Below, piece after piece: positions 34,492 to 43,878 of a stretch of DNA of 64,000 nucleotides (its first letter is position 1; each line of letters opens with the position of its first letter). Location of the stretch: positions 1,116,001-1,180,000 of the forward strand of contig NZ_JACVAB010000001.1 in the NCBI RefSeq assembly GCF_014851585.1. The letters run 5' to 3'. The position numbers and the translations under genes were made by a program. The notes beneath the pieces are model-generated. The model saw only the letters and a list, made by a program, of their open reading frames with translations, was not told the DNA's origin and did no database searches. This stretch comes from Agrobacterium sp. AGB01. Lineage in GTDB: Bacteria; Pseudomonadota; Alphaproteobacteria; Rhizobiales; Rhizobiaceae.

Positions 34492-36909
34492 ATGACGAAC
34501 ACTACGTCTGCAGCATCTGGTGGCACTTATCCTGTCCTTCCCCTGCGCGACATTGTTGTTTTCCCGCATATGATCGTCCCGCTGTTCGTAGGGCGTGAGA
34601 AATCTATTCGTGCGCTTGAAGAGGTCATGGGTTCCGACAAGCAAATCATGCTTGCCACTCAGATCAATGCTAGCGACGACGATCCTGAACCATCTGCTAT
34701 TCATGACGTTGGCACGGTGGCCAATGTTCTGCAACTGCTCAAGCTGCCTGACGGCACCGTCAAGGTGCTGGTGGAAGGCAAGGGTCGTGCAAAGATCGAC
34801 ACTTACACCAGCCGCGAAGATTTCTACGAGGCAACGGCGGACCTTCTGGACGAAACCAAGGATGATCCTGTCGAAGTAGAAGCACTTTCCCGTTCGGTCA
34901 TTTCCGAATTTGAAAGCTACGTGAAGCTCAACAAGAAGATCTCCCCTGAAGTGGTTGGCGTTGCCGGCCAGATCGAGGACTATTCGAAGTTGGCTGACAC
35001 GGTTGCATCGCACCTGTCGATCAAGATCAGCGAAAAGCAGGAAATGCTCGAAACCGTCAGCGTGAAGCTGCGTCTGGAAAAGGCGCTTGGCTTCATGGAA
35101 GGCGAGATTTCGGTTCTTCAGGTTGAAAAGCGCATACGTTCTCGCGTCAAGCGCCAGATGGAGAAGACCCAGCGCGAATATTACCTGAACGAGCAGATGA
35201 AGGCGATCCAGAAGGAACTCGGTGACGGCGAAGACGGCCGTGACGAGATGGCCGAACTGGAAGAACGCATCTCCCGCACCAAGCTCTCCAAGGAGGCCAA
35301 GGAAAAGGCCGAGGCGGAGATGAAGAAGCTGCGCCAGATGAGCCCGATGTCGGCAGAAGCCACCGTCGTGCGCAACTACATGGATTGGCTGCTTGGTCTG
35401 CCATGGGGCAAGAAGTCCAAGATCAAGACTGATCTGAACAAGGCTGAGGAGATTCTCGAAGTCGATCACTTCGGTCTCGACAAGGTCAAGGAACGTATCG
35501 TCGAATATCTGGCCGTGCAGGCACGCGCCACCAAGATTCGCGGACCGATCCTGTGCCTCGTTGGCCCTCCAGGCGTTGGTAAGACTTCCCTTGCCAAGTC
35601 CATCGCCAAGGCAACCGGCCGCGAATATGTTCGCATGGCGCTGGGTGGCGTACGCGATGAGGCGGAAATTCGTGGTCACCGCCGCACCTACATCGGCTCC
35701 ATGCCGGGCAAGGTCGTGCAGTCCATGAAGAAGGCCAAGAAGACCAACCCGCTCTTCCTGCTCGATGAAATCGACAAGATGGGCATGGACTTCCGTGGCG
35801 ATCCGTCGTCGGCTCTGCTCGAGGTGCTGGATCCGGAACAGAACTCCACCTTCATGGACCACTACCTTGAGGTGGAATATGACCTGTCCGACGTGATGTT
35901 CATCACCACGGCGAACACGCTCAATATTCCAGGCCCGCTGATGGACCGTATGGAGATCATCCGCATCGCCGGTTATACCGAAGATGAAAAGCGTGAAATC
36001 GCCAAGCGTCACCTGCTGCCTAAGGCCATCAGGGAACATGCGTTGCAGCCGGACGAGTTTTCCGTCAGCGACGATGCGATCATGGCGGTCATCCAGCAGT
36101 ATACCCGTGAAGCCGGCGTTCGTAGCTTCGAGCGTGAATTGATGAAACTGGCACGTAAGGCCGTGACCGAAATCATCAAGGGCAAGACCAAGTCCGTGGC
36201 TGTAACGGCTGCCAACATCAATGACTATCTGGGCGTTCCGCGCTTCCGTCATGGTGAGGCTGAACGTGAAGATCAGGTCGGTGTTGTCACCGGTCTCGCA
36301 TGGACCGAAGTTGGTGGCGAACTGCTGACGATCGAAGGCGTGATGATGCCGGGCAAGGGTCGTATGACCGTGACCGGTAACTTGAAGGAAGTGATGAAGG
36401 AATCGATTTCGGCAGCGGCATCCTATGTCCGTTCGCGCGCTGTTGATTTCGGCATTGAGCCTCCACGTTTCGACAAGAGCGACATCCACGTTCACGTTCC
36501 CGAAGGTGCCACTCCGAAGGACGGCCCATCGGCAGGTGTGGCGATGGCAACCGCCATCGTATCGATCATGACCGGCATTCCTGTTTCCAAGGATGTCGCC
36601 ATGACCGGTGAAATCACACTGCGTGGTCGTGTTCTGCCCATCGGCGGCCTCAAGGAAAAGCTCCTTGCAGCTCTGCGCGGCGGCATCAAGAAGGTGCTCA
36701 TTCCGGAAGAAAACGCCAAGGATTTGGCCGAGATTCCGGACAATGTGAAGAACGGAATGGAGATCATTCCTGTGTCCCGCATGGGTGAGGTTATCGAGCA
36801 TGCGCTGCTGCGCAAACCCGAGCCGATCGAGTGGGATGGCAGCATTGAGACGCCACTCGTTGCCACCGTCGAAGGTGTCGATGACGCCGGTCAGACGATC
36901 GCACATTGA
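34492..36909 (+). CDS. lon: ATP-dependent protease Lon
   Basis: An 805-residue LonA protease degrading damaged and regulatory proteins. The N-terminal substrate domain opens '[20 protein letters not shown]'. The AAA+ module has Walker A '[17 protein letters not shown]' and '[11 protein letters not shown]'. The C-terminal protease domain has the catalytic Ser in '[14 protein letters not shown]' and Lys in '[13 protein letters not shown]'. The start [11 protein letters not shown] has AAGGAAA upstream. An RpoH-like promoter precedes it and a terminator follows. Confidence 0.98.
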   Translation: MTNTTSAASGGTYPVLPLRDIVVFPHMIVPLFVGREKSIRALEEVMGSDKQIMLATQINASDDDPEPSAIHDVGTVANVLQLLKLPDGTVKVLVEGKGRAKIDTYTSREDFYEATADLLDETKDDPVEVEALSRSVISEFESYVKLNKKISPEVVGVAGQIEDYSKLADTVASHLSIKISEKQEMLETVSVKLRLEKALGFMEGEISVLQVEKRIRSRVKRQMEKTQREYYLNEQMKAIQKELGDGEDGRDEMAELEERISRTKLSKEAKEKAEAEMKKLRQMSPMSAEATVVRNYMDWLLGLPWGKKSKIKTDLNKAEEILEVDHFGLDKVKERIVEYLAVQARATKIRGPILCLVGPPGVGKTSLAKSIAKATGREYVRMALGGVRDEAEIRGHRRTYIGSMPGKVVQSMKKAKKTNPLFLLDEIDKMGMDFRGDPSSALLEVLDPEQNSTFMDHYLEVEYDLSDVMFITTANTLNIPGPLMDRMEIIRIAGYTEDEKREIAKRHLLPKAIREHALQPDEFSVSDDAIMAVIQQYTREAGVRSFERELMKLARKAVTEIIKGKTKSVAVTAANINDYLGVPRFRHGEAEREDQVGVVTGLAWTEVGGELLTIEGVMMPGKGRMTVTGNLKEVMKESISAAASYVRSRAVDFGIEPPRFDKSDIHVHVPEGATPKDGPSAGVAMATAIVSIMTGIPVSKDVAMTGEITLRGRVLPIGGLKEKLLAALRGGIKKVLIPEENAKDLAEIPDNVKNGMEIIPVSRMGEVIEHALLRKPEPIEWDGSIETPLVATVEGVDDAGQTIAH

Positions 36910-36952
36910 GGTTTTACGACCTCACGTGAAGCCATATTGGTAAAAAACACAC

Positions 36953-36985
36953 AAAGGCTGGCAGAAATGCCAGCCTTTGTTGTGA
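36953..36985 (+). terminator. lon terminator
   Basis: An 11-base-pair perfect stem AAAGGCTGGCA / TGCCAGCCTTT with a GAAA tetraloop, 44 bases past the lon stop. The T-content downstream is modest (GTTGTG). Confidence 0.8.
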
Positions 36986-37111
36986 AAAAAGCAGCTAGAC
37001 CTCTTGTTTTTCAGGCGATTCCGGCGCTTTTGAGTTGCGGGTCGCAGGTAGCTAGCTATTCTGCGCCCGGCTTAATTTGAGTCGTTTCAAACCATAGAAA
37101 GGGGTGGAAAC

Positions 37112-37387
37112 ATGAATAAGAATGAGCTCGTTTCCGCAGTTGCCGAAAAGGCCGGTCTCACTAAGGCAGATGCTGCTTCCGCAGTTGACGCTGTATTCGA
37201 AACCGTCCAGAGCGAACTGAAGAATGGTGGCGACATCCGCCTCGCAGGTTTTGGCAGCTTCACTGTCAGCCGTCGTGAAGCCTCCAAGGGCCGCAACCCG
37301 TCCACGGGTGCTGAAGTTGATATTCCTGCCCGTAACGTGCCGAAGTTCTCGGCTGGCAAGGGTCTCAAGGACGCCGTGAACTCCTAA
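37112..37387 (+). CDS. hupB: DNA-binding protein HU
   Basis: A 91-residue HU-family nucleoid protein. It opens MNKNELVSAVAEKAGLTKAD. The DNA-binding arm signature 'GFGSFTVSRREASKGRNPSTGAEVDIPARNVPKFSAGKGL' is complete. It bends and compacts DNA. It is placed directly downstream of lon, the order common in proteobacteria, with its own leader and terminator. HU is preferred to IHF from the N-terminal and arm sequence. Confidence 0.96.
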   Translation: MNKNELVSAVAEKAGLTKADAASAVDAVFETVQSELKNGGDIRLAGFGSFTVSRREASKGRNPSTGAEVDIPARNVPKFSAGKGLKDAVNS

Positions 37388-37455
37388 AGTTTCCACTATG
37401 CGCTGCCTCGCGGCGAGTGAGCGCATATTTGGCTTGTGAGTACTGAAATTGAAAG

Positions 37456-37480
37456 CCCGGTGCCTTTGCATCGGGTTTTT
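37456..37480 (+). terminator. hup terminator
   Basis: An eight-base-pair stem CCCGGTGC / GCATCGGG (one G-T pair) with loop CTTT and TTTTTATTTT after it, about 70 bases past the hup stop. Confidence 0.9.
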
Positions 37481-37531
37481 ATTTTGACTTGCGTCTGTTT
37501 GCTGTGGATGACCCGGCTAAATAACCGATGT

Positions 37532-37549
37532 CTGTCATTCGTGTGTAAC
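37532..37549 (+). promoter_or_regulatory. Pho-box-like site upstream of the phytase-like gene
   Basis: CTGTCAT, four bases, then GTGTAAC. The first half is a perfect PhoB half-site and the second matches at four of seven positions. It lies about 50 bases ahead of the start of an exported phytase/esterase-like gene, where phosphate control would make sense. A single site with a weak second half is only suggestive. Confidence 0.4.
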
Positions 37550-37600
37550 ATGCGTGCAGCAGAAGCCGACTGTTCGATTTAATGGAACAGGAGGCTTCCC

Positions 37601-39799
37601 ATGACGTTTCGTTTTACTTCGGCCGGCCTGATGGCTGTGCTGCTTACTTCCGTCGCCTTGCCTGCTGCTGCTGATCAGGTTTTCAACCGCATTGCATCTT
37701 TCCCGGTGGCGCTAAACCTGCCCAAGGACAAAGACGCCAAAACGGTATCGTCTGCTGAGATCATCGCGGCCAGTGAAGATGGCAATACACTGATCTATTC
37801 CGACAGCCCGCTGGGCGGCATTGGCTTTATCGACATTACCGATGCCAAGGCACCGAAGGCTGGTGGTGCCCTGCTGCTGGAAGGTGAACCGACGTCGGTT
37901 GCCGTTGCTGGAACCAAGGTTCTGGCCGGTGTGAATAGCTCCGAAAGCTTCACCAAGCCATCCGGCAAACTGGTGACTGTCGATATCGCCAGCAAAAAGA
38001 TAGAAGCCAGCTGCGATCTGGGCGGTCAGCCTGATTCTGTCGCCATTTCACCTGACAAAACATTTGCCGCCATCGCGATCGAAAATGAACGCGATGAAGA
38101 CGTCAATGACGGCGCATTGCCGCAGATGCCGGCTGGCTATCTGGTCACAGTTGCCCTCAAAGACGGCGTTGCCGATTGCGCCACCGTCAAGCACATTGAC
38201 ATGACTGGCCTGGCAGATATCGCACCGGAAGATCCAGAGCCGGAATTCGTTTCCATCAACACGAATGGCGACATTGCCGTGACGCTGCAGGAAAACAACC
38301 ACATCGTGATTGTTGATGGCAAAGCCGGCACGGTCAAAAGCCACTTCTCCGCTGGGACGGTTGACCTGGAAGGCATCGACACCAAGTCGGACGGCGCCCT
38401 GAAGTTCACGGACAAGCAGGAAGCCCGTAAACGCGAACCTGACGCCATCAAGTGGCTGGGCACAGATCGTGTTGTCATCGCCAATGAAGGCGACTGGGAA
38501 GGCGGCGCACGCGGCTTCACCATTTTCGACACAGCTGGCAAGGTCCTCTATGAAGCTGGCGCTTCCTTAGAACATGCCGTCGCCAGTATCGGCCACTATC
38601 CCGAGAAGCGTTCGAGAGCCAAGGGCGTAGAGCCTGAAGGTCTTGAAGTCGCAACCTTTGGCGATGACCGCTTTATCTTCGTTCTGTCCGAGCGTAGCTC
38701 TGTGGTTGGCGTTTACAAGGATACCGGCGCAGAACCTGAGCTGACACAGCTTCTGCCATCCGGCATCTCTCCAGAAGGTGCTGTGGCGATCCCTGGCCGC
38801 AATCTGCTAGCAACTGCCAACGAGGCCGATCTGGTCGAAGATGGTGGTGCCCGTTCGCACGTCATGTTGTTTGAGCGTGCAGAAGGCGAGGCGGCCTATC
38901 CGCAGCTGGTATCGGCAACGGTAGACGGCGCGCCAATCGGCTGGGGTGCATTGTCCGGTCTGGTCGCTGACGCTGAAAAGGATGGCATCCTTTATGCGGT
39001 TTCCGATTCGGTTTATGGCATGCAGCCATCGATCTACACGATCGACGCAACCCAGAAACCTGCTGTCATCACCTCTGTCTTGCACGTGAAGCGTGATGGT
39101 CAGCCTGCCCAGAAACTCGACATCGAAGGCATCACTCTCGATGGCAAGGGCGGTTTCTGGCTGGCATCGGAAGGCAACAGCGAAAAGCTGCTTCCGCACG
39201 CACTTTACAACGTCAACGCCAAGGGTGAGATCAAGGCCGAGATCGCACTGCCGAAGGAGTTGCTTGAGGGTGAGACCCGTTACGGCTTTGAAGGTGTGAC
39301 CGTTGTGGGCGAAGGCGACGACGCCACCCTGTGGATGGCTGTGCAGCGCGAATGGGGCAAAGACGAGAAGGGCTTCGTGAAGCTCGTCTCCTATAACCCG
39401 AAGGCCAAGGAGTGGGGCGCTGTGCGTTACCAGCTCGACAAGCCTGAAGCCGGTTGGGTTGGCCTGTCGGAAATCTCTGCCCATGGCGACCACGTCTACA
39501 TCGTGGAACGCGACAACCAGATTGGTGATGCCGCAGCCATCAAGAAGCTGTACCGCGTTGCAAAGGCTGACCTGAAGCCTGCCAAGATCGGTGGCGAGCT
39601 GCCTCTCGTGACCAAGGAACTGGCCCATGACTTCCTGCCAGACCTTAAGGCGCAGACCAATGGTTACACCGTCGACAAGCTGGAAGGCTTTGCTTTCGAC
39701 AAGTCTGGCAAGGCTTACGCCGTGACCGACAATGACGGCGTGGATGATTCCTCGGGCGAAACACTATTCTTTGCAGTGGACCTCAAGGGCACCAACTGA
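37601..39799 (+). CDS. Exported esterase-like phytase-family beta-propeller protein
   Basis: A 732-residue exported protein with a signal peptide of about 24 residues (MTFRFTSAGLMAVLLTSVAL.., cut after AAA). The mature part has repeated propeller-like strands. The C-terminal region from about 420 matches the 'esterase-like activity of phytase' family: 'WGALSGLVADAEKDGILYAVSDS', 'LDIEGITLDGKGGFWLASEGN', 'RYGFEGVTVVGEGDDATLW', and 'KLEGFAFDKSGKAYAVTDNDGVDDSSGE'. The N-terminal half resembles choice-of-anchor/LVIVD-type propellers. Substrates may be phosphate esters or polymers; this is inferred. A Pho-box-like site lies upstream and a strong terminator downstream. Confidence 0.88.
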   Translation: MTFRFTSAGLMAVLLTSVALPAAADQVFNRIASFPVALNLPKDKDAKTVSSAEIIAASEDGNTLIYSDSPLGGIGFIDITDAKAPKAGGALLLEGEPTSVAVAGTKVLAGVNSSESFTKPSGKLVTVDIASKKIEASCDLGGQPDSVAISPDKTFAAIAIENERDEDVNDGALPQMPAGYLVTVALKDGVADCATVKHIDMTGLADIAPEDPEPEFVSINTNGDIAVTLQENNHIVIVDGKAGTVKSHFSAGTVDLEGIDTKSDGALKFTDKQEARKREPDAIKWLGTDRVVIANEGDWEGGARGFTIFDTAGKVLYEAGASLEHAVASIGHYPEKRSRAKGVEPEGLEVATFGDDRFIFVLSERSSVVGVYKDTGAEPELTQLLPSGISPEGAVAIPGRNLLATANEADLVEDGGARSHVMLFERAEGEAAYPQLVSATVDGAPIGWGALSGLVADAEKDGILYAVSDSVYGMQPSIYTIDATQKPAVITSVLHVKRDGQPAQKLDIEGITLDGKGGFWLASEGNSEKLLPHALYNVNAKGEIKAEIALPKELLEGETRYGFEGVTVVGEGDDATLWMAVQREWGKDEKGFVKLVSYNPKAKEWGAVRYQLDKPEAGWVGLSEISAHGDHVYIVERDNQIGDAAAIKKLYRVAKADLKPAKIGGELPLVTKELAHDFLPDLKAQTNGYTVDKLEGFAFDKSGKAYAVTDNDGVDDSSGETLFFAVDLKGTN

Positions 39800-39818
39800 T
39801 TTTTAACGCACTAAAAAA

Positions 39819-39849
39819 CGGCCGGACACCAAAATGTCCGGCCGTTTTT
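39819..39849 (+). terminator. Terminator of the phytase-like gene
   Basis: A ten-base-pair perfect stem CGGCCGGACA / TGTCCGGCCG with a six-base loop, flanked by AAAAAA before and TTTTTGTTTT after. Its symmetry lets it act on both strands; the lipase-like gene converges from the right. Confidence 0.95.
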
Positions 39850-39906
39850 GTTTTGGAGTGAGAAAATTCGGGCCACTGACGACGAATCGCATCCTGACGT
39901 CAGGAC

Positions 39907-40770
39907 TCAGACGGTGATGTGCTCCGGCAAACGGGCATCAATCCACGCCACCATGTCGTCCAGTACGCGTTCCTTCCCCAGATCATTGAGAAGATCATGG
40001 AAATGCCCCTCGTAAAGTTTGAGGGTTTTGTCGCTGGAGCCTGCCGTTTTGTAAAAAAACTCGCTGCCGCTTGGCACTGTCGCTTTGTCAGCAGTGCCAT
40101 GCAGAATCAGCAAGGGAAGTTTTATGGTCGGAAATTCCCGCTTCAAATGTTCATCGGCACGCACCAGAGCAGCAACTGTTGCAGCTGGCTGTGTTTCATT
40201 GGCAATCAATGGATCGGCATTGAGAATACGTACAGCCTCGCCATCGCGTGAAAAATCTTCATTTTTCAGTTTGAGCACCGGTAGGCGAGGGAAGAACCCA
40301 CTTAAAAATTTGGTGATTCCAAGAACGAAATTGGGGGCGGGCACCTTGAAAGCAAAACTTTCGCAAATCAGGCCGGCCAATCCATCCTGCATTTCCAGAG
40401 CATACGAACATGAAACGACGCCACCAGCGCTGTGACCCAGCAAAAAAACTGGCAGATTCGGATTGCGGGATTTCGCCAGATCAATGACGATGCCGAGATC
40501 GGCGACATAATCGGCAATATTATCGACATAGAATCGCGGTCCATCGGATTTCCCTCGGCCGCGTAAGTCGAGTGCATAGACAATAAAGCCTCTTTGCATG
40601 AATTTTTCGGCGGCCCAGAGATACTGGCCGCCATGAGAATTCACGCCGTGGCAAATCACCACGACGGCCCGAGGCACAGAATCGGGTTTCCACGAGCGTA
40701 CGAAGAGTCGCAGCCCGCCTGTTGTTGATAAAAATTCTTCCTGAAATGCACTGCCTTCCATCTGCGTCAT
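39907..40770 (-). CDS. Alpha/beta hydrolase, monoacylglycerol lipase-like
   Basis: A 287-residue cytoplasmic hydrolase of the Hydrolase_4 (serine aminopeptidase S33/lysophospholipase) family. It has the oxyanion-region 'VVICHGVNSHGGQY', nucleophile Ser114 in 'LLGHSAGGVV', acid Asp228 in 'LILHGTADKATVP', and His258 in 'YEGHFHDLLND'. 'ALDLRGRGKSDGPRFYV' is the usual strand-4 loop. Monoacylglycerol or lysophospholipid hydrolysis is likely; the exact substrate is unknown. It is convergent with the phytase-like gene. Confidence 0.92.
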   Translation of the reverse strand: MTQMEGSAFQEEFLSTTGGLRLFVRSWKPDSVPRAVVVICHGVNSHGGQYLWAAEKFMQRGFIVYALDLRGRGKSDGPRFYVDNIADYVADLGIVIDLAKSRNPNLPVFLLGHSAGGVVSCSYALEMQDGLAGLICESFAFKVPAPNFVLGITKFLSGFFPRLPVLKLKNEDFSRDGEAVRILNADPLIANETQPAATVAALVRADEHLKREFPTIKLPLLILHGTADKATVPSGSEFFYKTAGSSDKTLKLYEGHFHDLLNDLGKERVLDDMVAWIDARLPEHITV

Positions 40771-40905
40771 CGGAAACTCCCGTGGTCAAGGCGTGGGAAT
40801 TGACCTTTATCACGGGAGCAGCGACGAGCGAAGCGCAAAAATACGCGCTATGATTGCGATGGTGGAGCGAATAAAAACGATGCGGTCAGCGAGTAGGTGC
40901 GTTTC

Positions 40906-41118
40906 TTATTCTTCGTCGGATAAAAGGCCGTCATACACCTCGAGCAACGCAGCGGTTATTGCGGCACCGAGTGCATTTGCAGCCTCGCGAATGGTCTCTT
41001 CACTGCTGTCGCGCACTGCAATCGCCAGGGATGAGCCCTCAACGGCAATGATCTCCTTGGCGCGTTCGATTGCCCACAGACCGAAATCACCACGATTGTC
41101 GATTGAGATAGTGTCCAT
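40906..41118 (-). CDS. Small conserved acidic protein, unknown function
   Basis: A 70-residue protein opening MDTISIDNRGDFGLWAIERA, mostly helical and acidic ('SSEETIREAANALGAAITAALLEVYDGLLSDEE'), with no membrane segment. The ATG at 41118 has GGGA nine bases upstream; the longer frame reads back through tRNA-Val and is not real. It lies between the hydrolase and tRNA-Val. I recognise no family. Confidence 0.65.
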   Translation of the reverse strand: MDTISIDNRGDFGLWAIERAKEIIAVEGSSLAIAVRDSSEETIREAANALGAAITAALLEVYDGLLSDEE

Positions 41119-41222
41119 GTTGATAATTCCCGTTGGTTGTTTTTTCTGACCAAGCGGAAAACAATACGCCACGAATAAATGGCGACATTCAAGATACTTA
41201 AAAGGGGAGACAAGAAGGAAAA

Positions 41223-41298
41223 TGGTGGGCGATGAGAGACTCGAACTCCCGACATCCTCGGTGTAAACGAGGCGCTCTACCAACTGAGCTAATCGCCC
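41223..41298 (-). tRNA. tRNA-Val(TAC)
   Basis: A 76-nt cloverleaf on the minus strand with encoded CCA. Acceptor GGGCGAT pairs with ATCGCCC. The anticodon stem CCTCG/CGAGG encloses TTTACAC, giving TAC. The T arm contains GAGTTCGAGTCTC. Confidence 0.97.
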
Positions 41299-41592
41299 TT
41301 CGCGTCTTGCGAACCGTTTGTTGTGTTCGCCGCGTCGGTGGCTGTGATCTATGCGGATCAGAAAAAAAGCGCAAGTCCCCTTTGTGAAGTTTTTTCAAAA
41401 TTTTCTGATTTCGCTGTGCGCAATTGCGTAACATCCCGAGAAAATAAGGGTTTTTCCCAATCATAAAAAATTCAAGAAAATTTCACTCTCTATAGGACGC
41501 CCAAAACAGGGGAGGGCTGTGGATAAAATCAGCCGTTTGGGAGGGATTTTGAAAAGAAAAAAACGAAAGCGTATTTTTTGTCATGAAACCTG

Positions 41593-41621
41593 TTGACACC
41601 CAAACATGAACCCCGTAGTTA
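41593..41621 (+). promoter_or_regulatory. Sigma-70 type promoter of the tRNA-Asp pair
   Basis: TTGACA, a 17-base spacer and TAGTTA, about 60 bases upstream of the first tRNA-Asp. The -35 element is perfect and the -10 acceptable for a housekeeping promoter. Confidence 0.7.
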
Positions 41622-41680
41622 GCCGCTCACGGACAGTCGAGGCTGCTTCGTTAGGCAGGTTTCTGCTGAATAAGGATTAA

Positions 41681-41757
41681 GCGGGTGTAGCTCAGTTGGT
41701 TAGAGTGCCGGCCTGTCACGCCGGAGGTCGCGGGTTCGAGCCCCGTCACTCGCGCCA
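41681..41757 (+). tRNA. tRNA-Asp(GTC), copy 1
   Basis: A 77-nt cloverleaf with encoded CCA. The anticodon stem GCCGG(C)/(G)CCGG encloses CTGTCAC, giving GTC. The T arm is CGGGTTCGAGCCCCG. It is nearly identical to the second copy 38 bases downstream, differing only at position 17 (T here). Confidence 0.97.
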
Positions 41758-41795
41758 TCCTTTCCTCGAAAAACGCAGATGAAAATCTGCAATGC

Positions 41796-41872
41796 GCGGG
41801 TGTAGCTCAGTCGGTTAGAGTGCCGGCCTGTCACGCCGGAGGTCGCGGGTTCGAGCCCCGTCACTCGCGCCA
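41796..41872 (+). tRNA. tRNA-Asp(GTC), copy 2
   Basis: A 77-nt tandem duplicate of the preceding tRNA-Asp with C at position 17 of the D loop. The spacer between the copies contains a small hairpin GCAGAT / ATCTGC (41775-41790) that may guide processing of a dicistronic precursor. Confidence 0.97.
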
Positions 41873-42316
41873 TTTATTTTTAAATGTCCCCTCCATCATT
41901 GTTTATACGCTCGTCTCTCCAGAGACTGTGGCGTGCTTTGCGCGTTGCGTGCGGTTCAAATGAATCGCGTTTGCCGCCCAATATTTCCTTCCTTTTTTGC
42001 TCATATTTCCGTTGTGCAAAATGTGCTTTTTGCAGTGCAATTTCCAGCAAATTTCTCACCTTTGTGACTTTGTTTTTTCTTTGGCGGAATATTCATTTTT
42101 TTTAAGTATTTAGCGGTATCCAAAGGGGTGGGTGCCAAGGTAGTGTATCGTTATTGTTGCGAAACGATGCGGCAACCGGGTTGAAATGATGCAGAAACTC
42201 TTGCAGAGAGAACCCGGCTGCGCTAACGACTTTGGCGTTGCAACATGATTTTTGTCCTTGCAGACGGTTTGTCGCAAGGGATTGTCCGGCGCTCGGCTCG
42301 GACAGGGAAGAGTACG
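41873..42316. other. Upstream region and structured leader of the nuo operon
   Basis: A 444-base interval without a protein gene. The first 240 bases are AT-rich with T-runs and should hold the nuo promoter. Between 42169 and 42223 the sequence can fold into a stem CCGGGTT / AACCCGG continued by outer CG pairs, with a small inner hairpin CTCT / AGAG. This may be a leader structure of the nuoA transcript. Confidence 0.45.
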
Positions 42317-42682
42317 ATGACTGAACTCCTCAGTTCCTATATTCCGATTGCAATTTTCATTGGTATCGCGCTGGTCATCGGACTGGCGCTGCTTATCGCG
42401 CCATTCGCAGTTGCTTATAAAAATCCGGACCCGGAAAAGCTGTCTGCGTTCGAGTGCGGTTTCAATGCCTTTGATGATGCACGTATGAAGTTCGACATTC
42501 GCTTTTATCTGGTGTCGATCCTATTCATTATCTTCGACCTTGAAGTTGCGTTCCTGTTCCCGTGGGCTGTGTCCTTCGGTGAGTTGGGCTGGTTCGGCTT
42601 CTGGTCCATGATGGTGTTCCTCGGTGTTCTCACCATTGGCTTCATCTATGAGTGGAAGAAGGGAGCTTTGGAATGGGCGTAG
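42317..42682 (+). CDS. nuoA: NADH-quinone oxidoreductase subunit A
   Basis: A 121-residue membrane subunit of complex I (ND3 homologue) with three helices. The conserved cytoplasmic loop '[26 protein letters not shown]' contains the Cys of the active/deactive loop. The start MTELLSSY at 42317 has GGAAGAG upstream. It is the first gene of a 14-subunit operon, and its last codons overlap the nuoB start. Confidence 0.96.
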   Translation: MTELLSSYIPIAIFIGIALVIGLALLIAPFAVAYKNPDPEKLSAFECGFNAFDDARMKFDIRFYLVSILFIIFDLEVAFLFPWAVSFGELGWFGFWSMMVFLGVLTIGFIYEWKKGALEWA

Positions 42683-43257
42683 GTCAAGACAACACGACGC
42701 TGGTTGCTCCGAAGCCGAAAGGCATTATCGATCCGTCGACGGGTAAGCCTGTTGGCAGCAACGATGCGTATTTTACCGAAATCAACGACGAACTGGCCGA
42801 TAAGGGCTTCCTTGTCACCTCGACCGACGAGCTCATCACCTGGGCTCGTACCGGTTCGTTGATGTGGATGCAGTTCGGTCTGGCCTGTTGCGCCGTTGAA
42901 GGACTGATGCAGGCCTCTGGCCCGCGTTACGACCTTGAGCGCTTCGGTGTTGCACCGCGTGCGTCACCGCGCCAGTCGGACGTTCTGATCGTTGCCGGTA
43001 CGCTGACCAACAAGATGGCTCCGGCTCTGCGCAAGGTCTATGACCAGATGCCTGAGCCACGTTACGTTATCTCGATGGGTTCCTGCGCTAATGGCGGCGG
43101 TTATTACCATTATTCCTACGCTGTGGTGCGCGGTTGTGACCGAGTCGTCCCGGTAGATATTTACGTTCCGGGCTGTCCCCCCACGGCAGAGGCGCTGCTT
43201 TACGGCGTGCTTTTGTTGCAGAAGAAGATCCGCAGAACCGGAACGATCGAGCGTTAA
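42673..43257 (+). CDS. nuoB: NADH-quinone oxidoreductase subunit B
   Basis: A 194-residue peripheral-arm subunit that carries cluster N2, the last iron-sulfur cluster before quinone. Its cysteine ligands are visible at 72-73 ('[10 protein letters not shown]'), 138 ('[10 protein letters not shown]') and 168 ('[10 protein letters not shown]'). The start ATG overlaps the nuoA stop (ATGGGCGTAG), with GGGAG upstream, so the two are translationally coupled. Confidence 0.98.
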   Translation: MGVGQDNTTLVAPKPKGIIDPSTGKPVGSNDAYFTEINDELADKGFLVTSTDELITWARTGSLMWMQFGLACCAVEGLMQASGPRYDLERFGVAPRASPRQSDVLIVAGTLTNKMAPALRKVYDQMPEPRYVISMGSCANGGGYYHYSYAVVRGCDRVVPVDIYVPGCPPTAEALLYGVLLLQKKIRRTGTIER

Positions 43258-43275
43258 GGGCAAAGGACAGTACCA

Positions 43276-43878
43276 ATGAGTGAAGCTCTTACCGATCTGG
43301 CTGCCTATGTTAAGGAAGCACGTGGTTCGCTGGTTGAGTCTGCCGATATTGCTTTCGGCGAACTCACCCTGAACACAACGCCAGCCAATGTTATCGCACT
43401 TCTGACCTTCCTGCGGGATGACGTCCAGTGCGGTTTTATCAACATTATCGATATCTGCGGCGTTGACTGGCCGCGCCGCGAAAAGCGTTTCGATGTTGTC
43501 TATCATCTTCTGTCTCCGCGCCAGAACCTGCGTGTGCGGGTGAAGCTGCAGGTGGCGGAAGACGAGGGCGTTCCATCCTCGACATCCGTGTTCATGGGTG
43601 CGGAATGGTTCGAACGCGAAGCATGGGATATGTACGGCATTCCGTTTGAGGGCCATGCCGACCTTCGTCGTATTCTCACCGATTACGGCTTTGAAGGCCA
43701 TCCGCTGCGCAAGGACTTCCCGGTTACCGGATTTGTGGAAGTACGTTACGATGACGTACTGAAGCGCGTTCTGTATGAGCCGGTCGAGTTGAAGCAGGAA
43801 TTCCGTAACTTCGACTTCCTTTCTCCTTGGGAAGGAACGGATTACGTTCTTCCGGGCGACGAGAAGGCGAAGCAATGA
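43276..43878 (+). CDS. nuoC: NADH-quinone oxidoreductase subunit C
   Basis: A 200-residue 30-kDa subunit of the peripheral arm. It has the family signature '[40 protein letters not shown]' (here '[12 protein letters not shown]..') at about 117-155, with '[12 protein letters not shown]' after it. It is separate from NuoD (not fused, unlike E. coli). Its stop overlaps the ATG of the GFA-family gene by four bases. Confidence 0.97.
   Translation: MSEALTDLAAYVKEARGSLVESADIAFGELTLNTTPANVIALLTFLRDDVQCGFINIIDICGVDWPRREKRFDVVYHLLSPRQNLRVRVKLQVAEDEGVPSSTSVFMGAEWFEREAWDMYGIPFEGHADLRRILTDYGFEGHPLRKDFPVTGFVEVRYDDVLKRVLYEPVELKQEFRNFDFLSPWEGTDYVLPGDEKAKQ

Noticed and set aside
34465..36906. An 813-codon open frame on the strand opposite lon
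   Set aside because: Shadow of lon caused by its codon bias; lon itself has complete domains and a ribosome binding site.
41884..42105. Plus-strand frame of 73 codons upstream of nuoA
   Set aside because: Extreme Phe/Ser/Leu composition from AT-rich DNA, no ribosome binding site, no domain.
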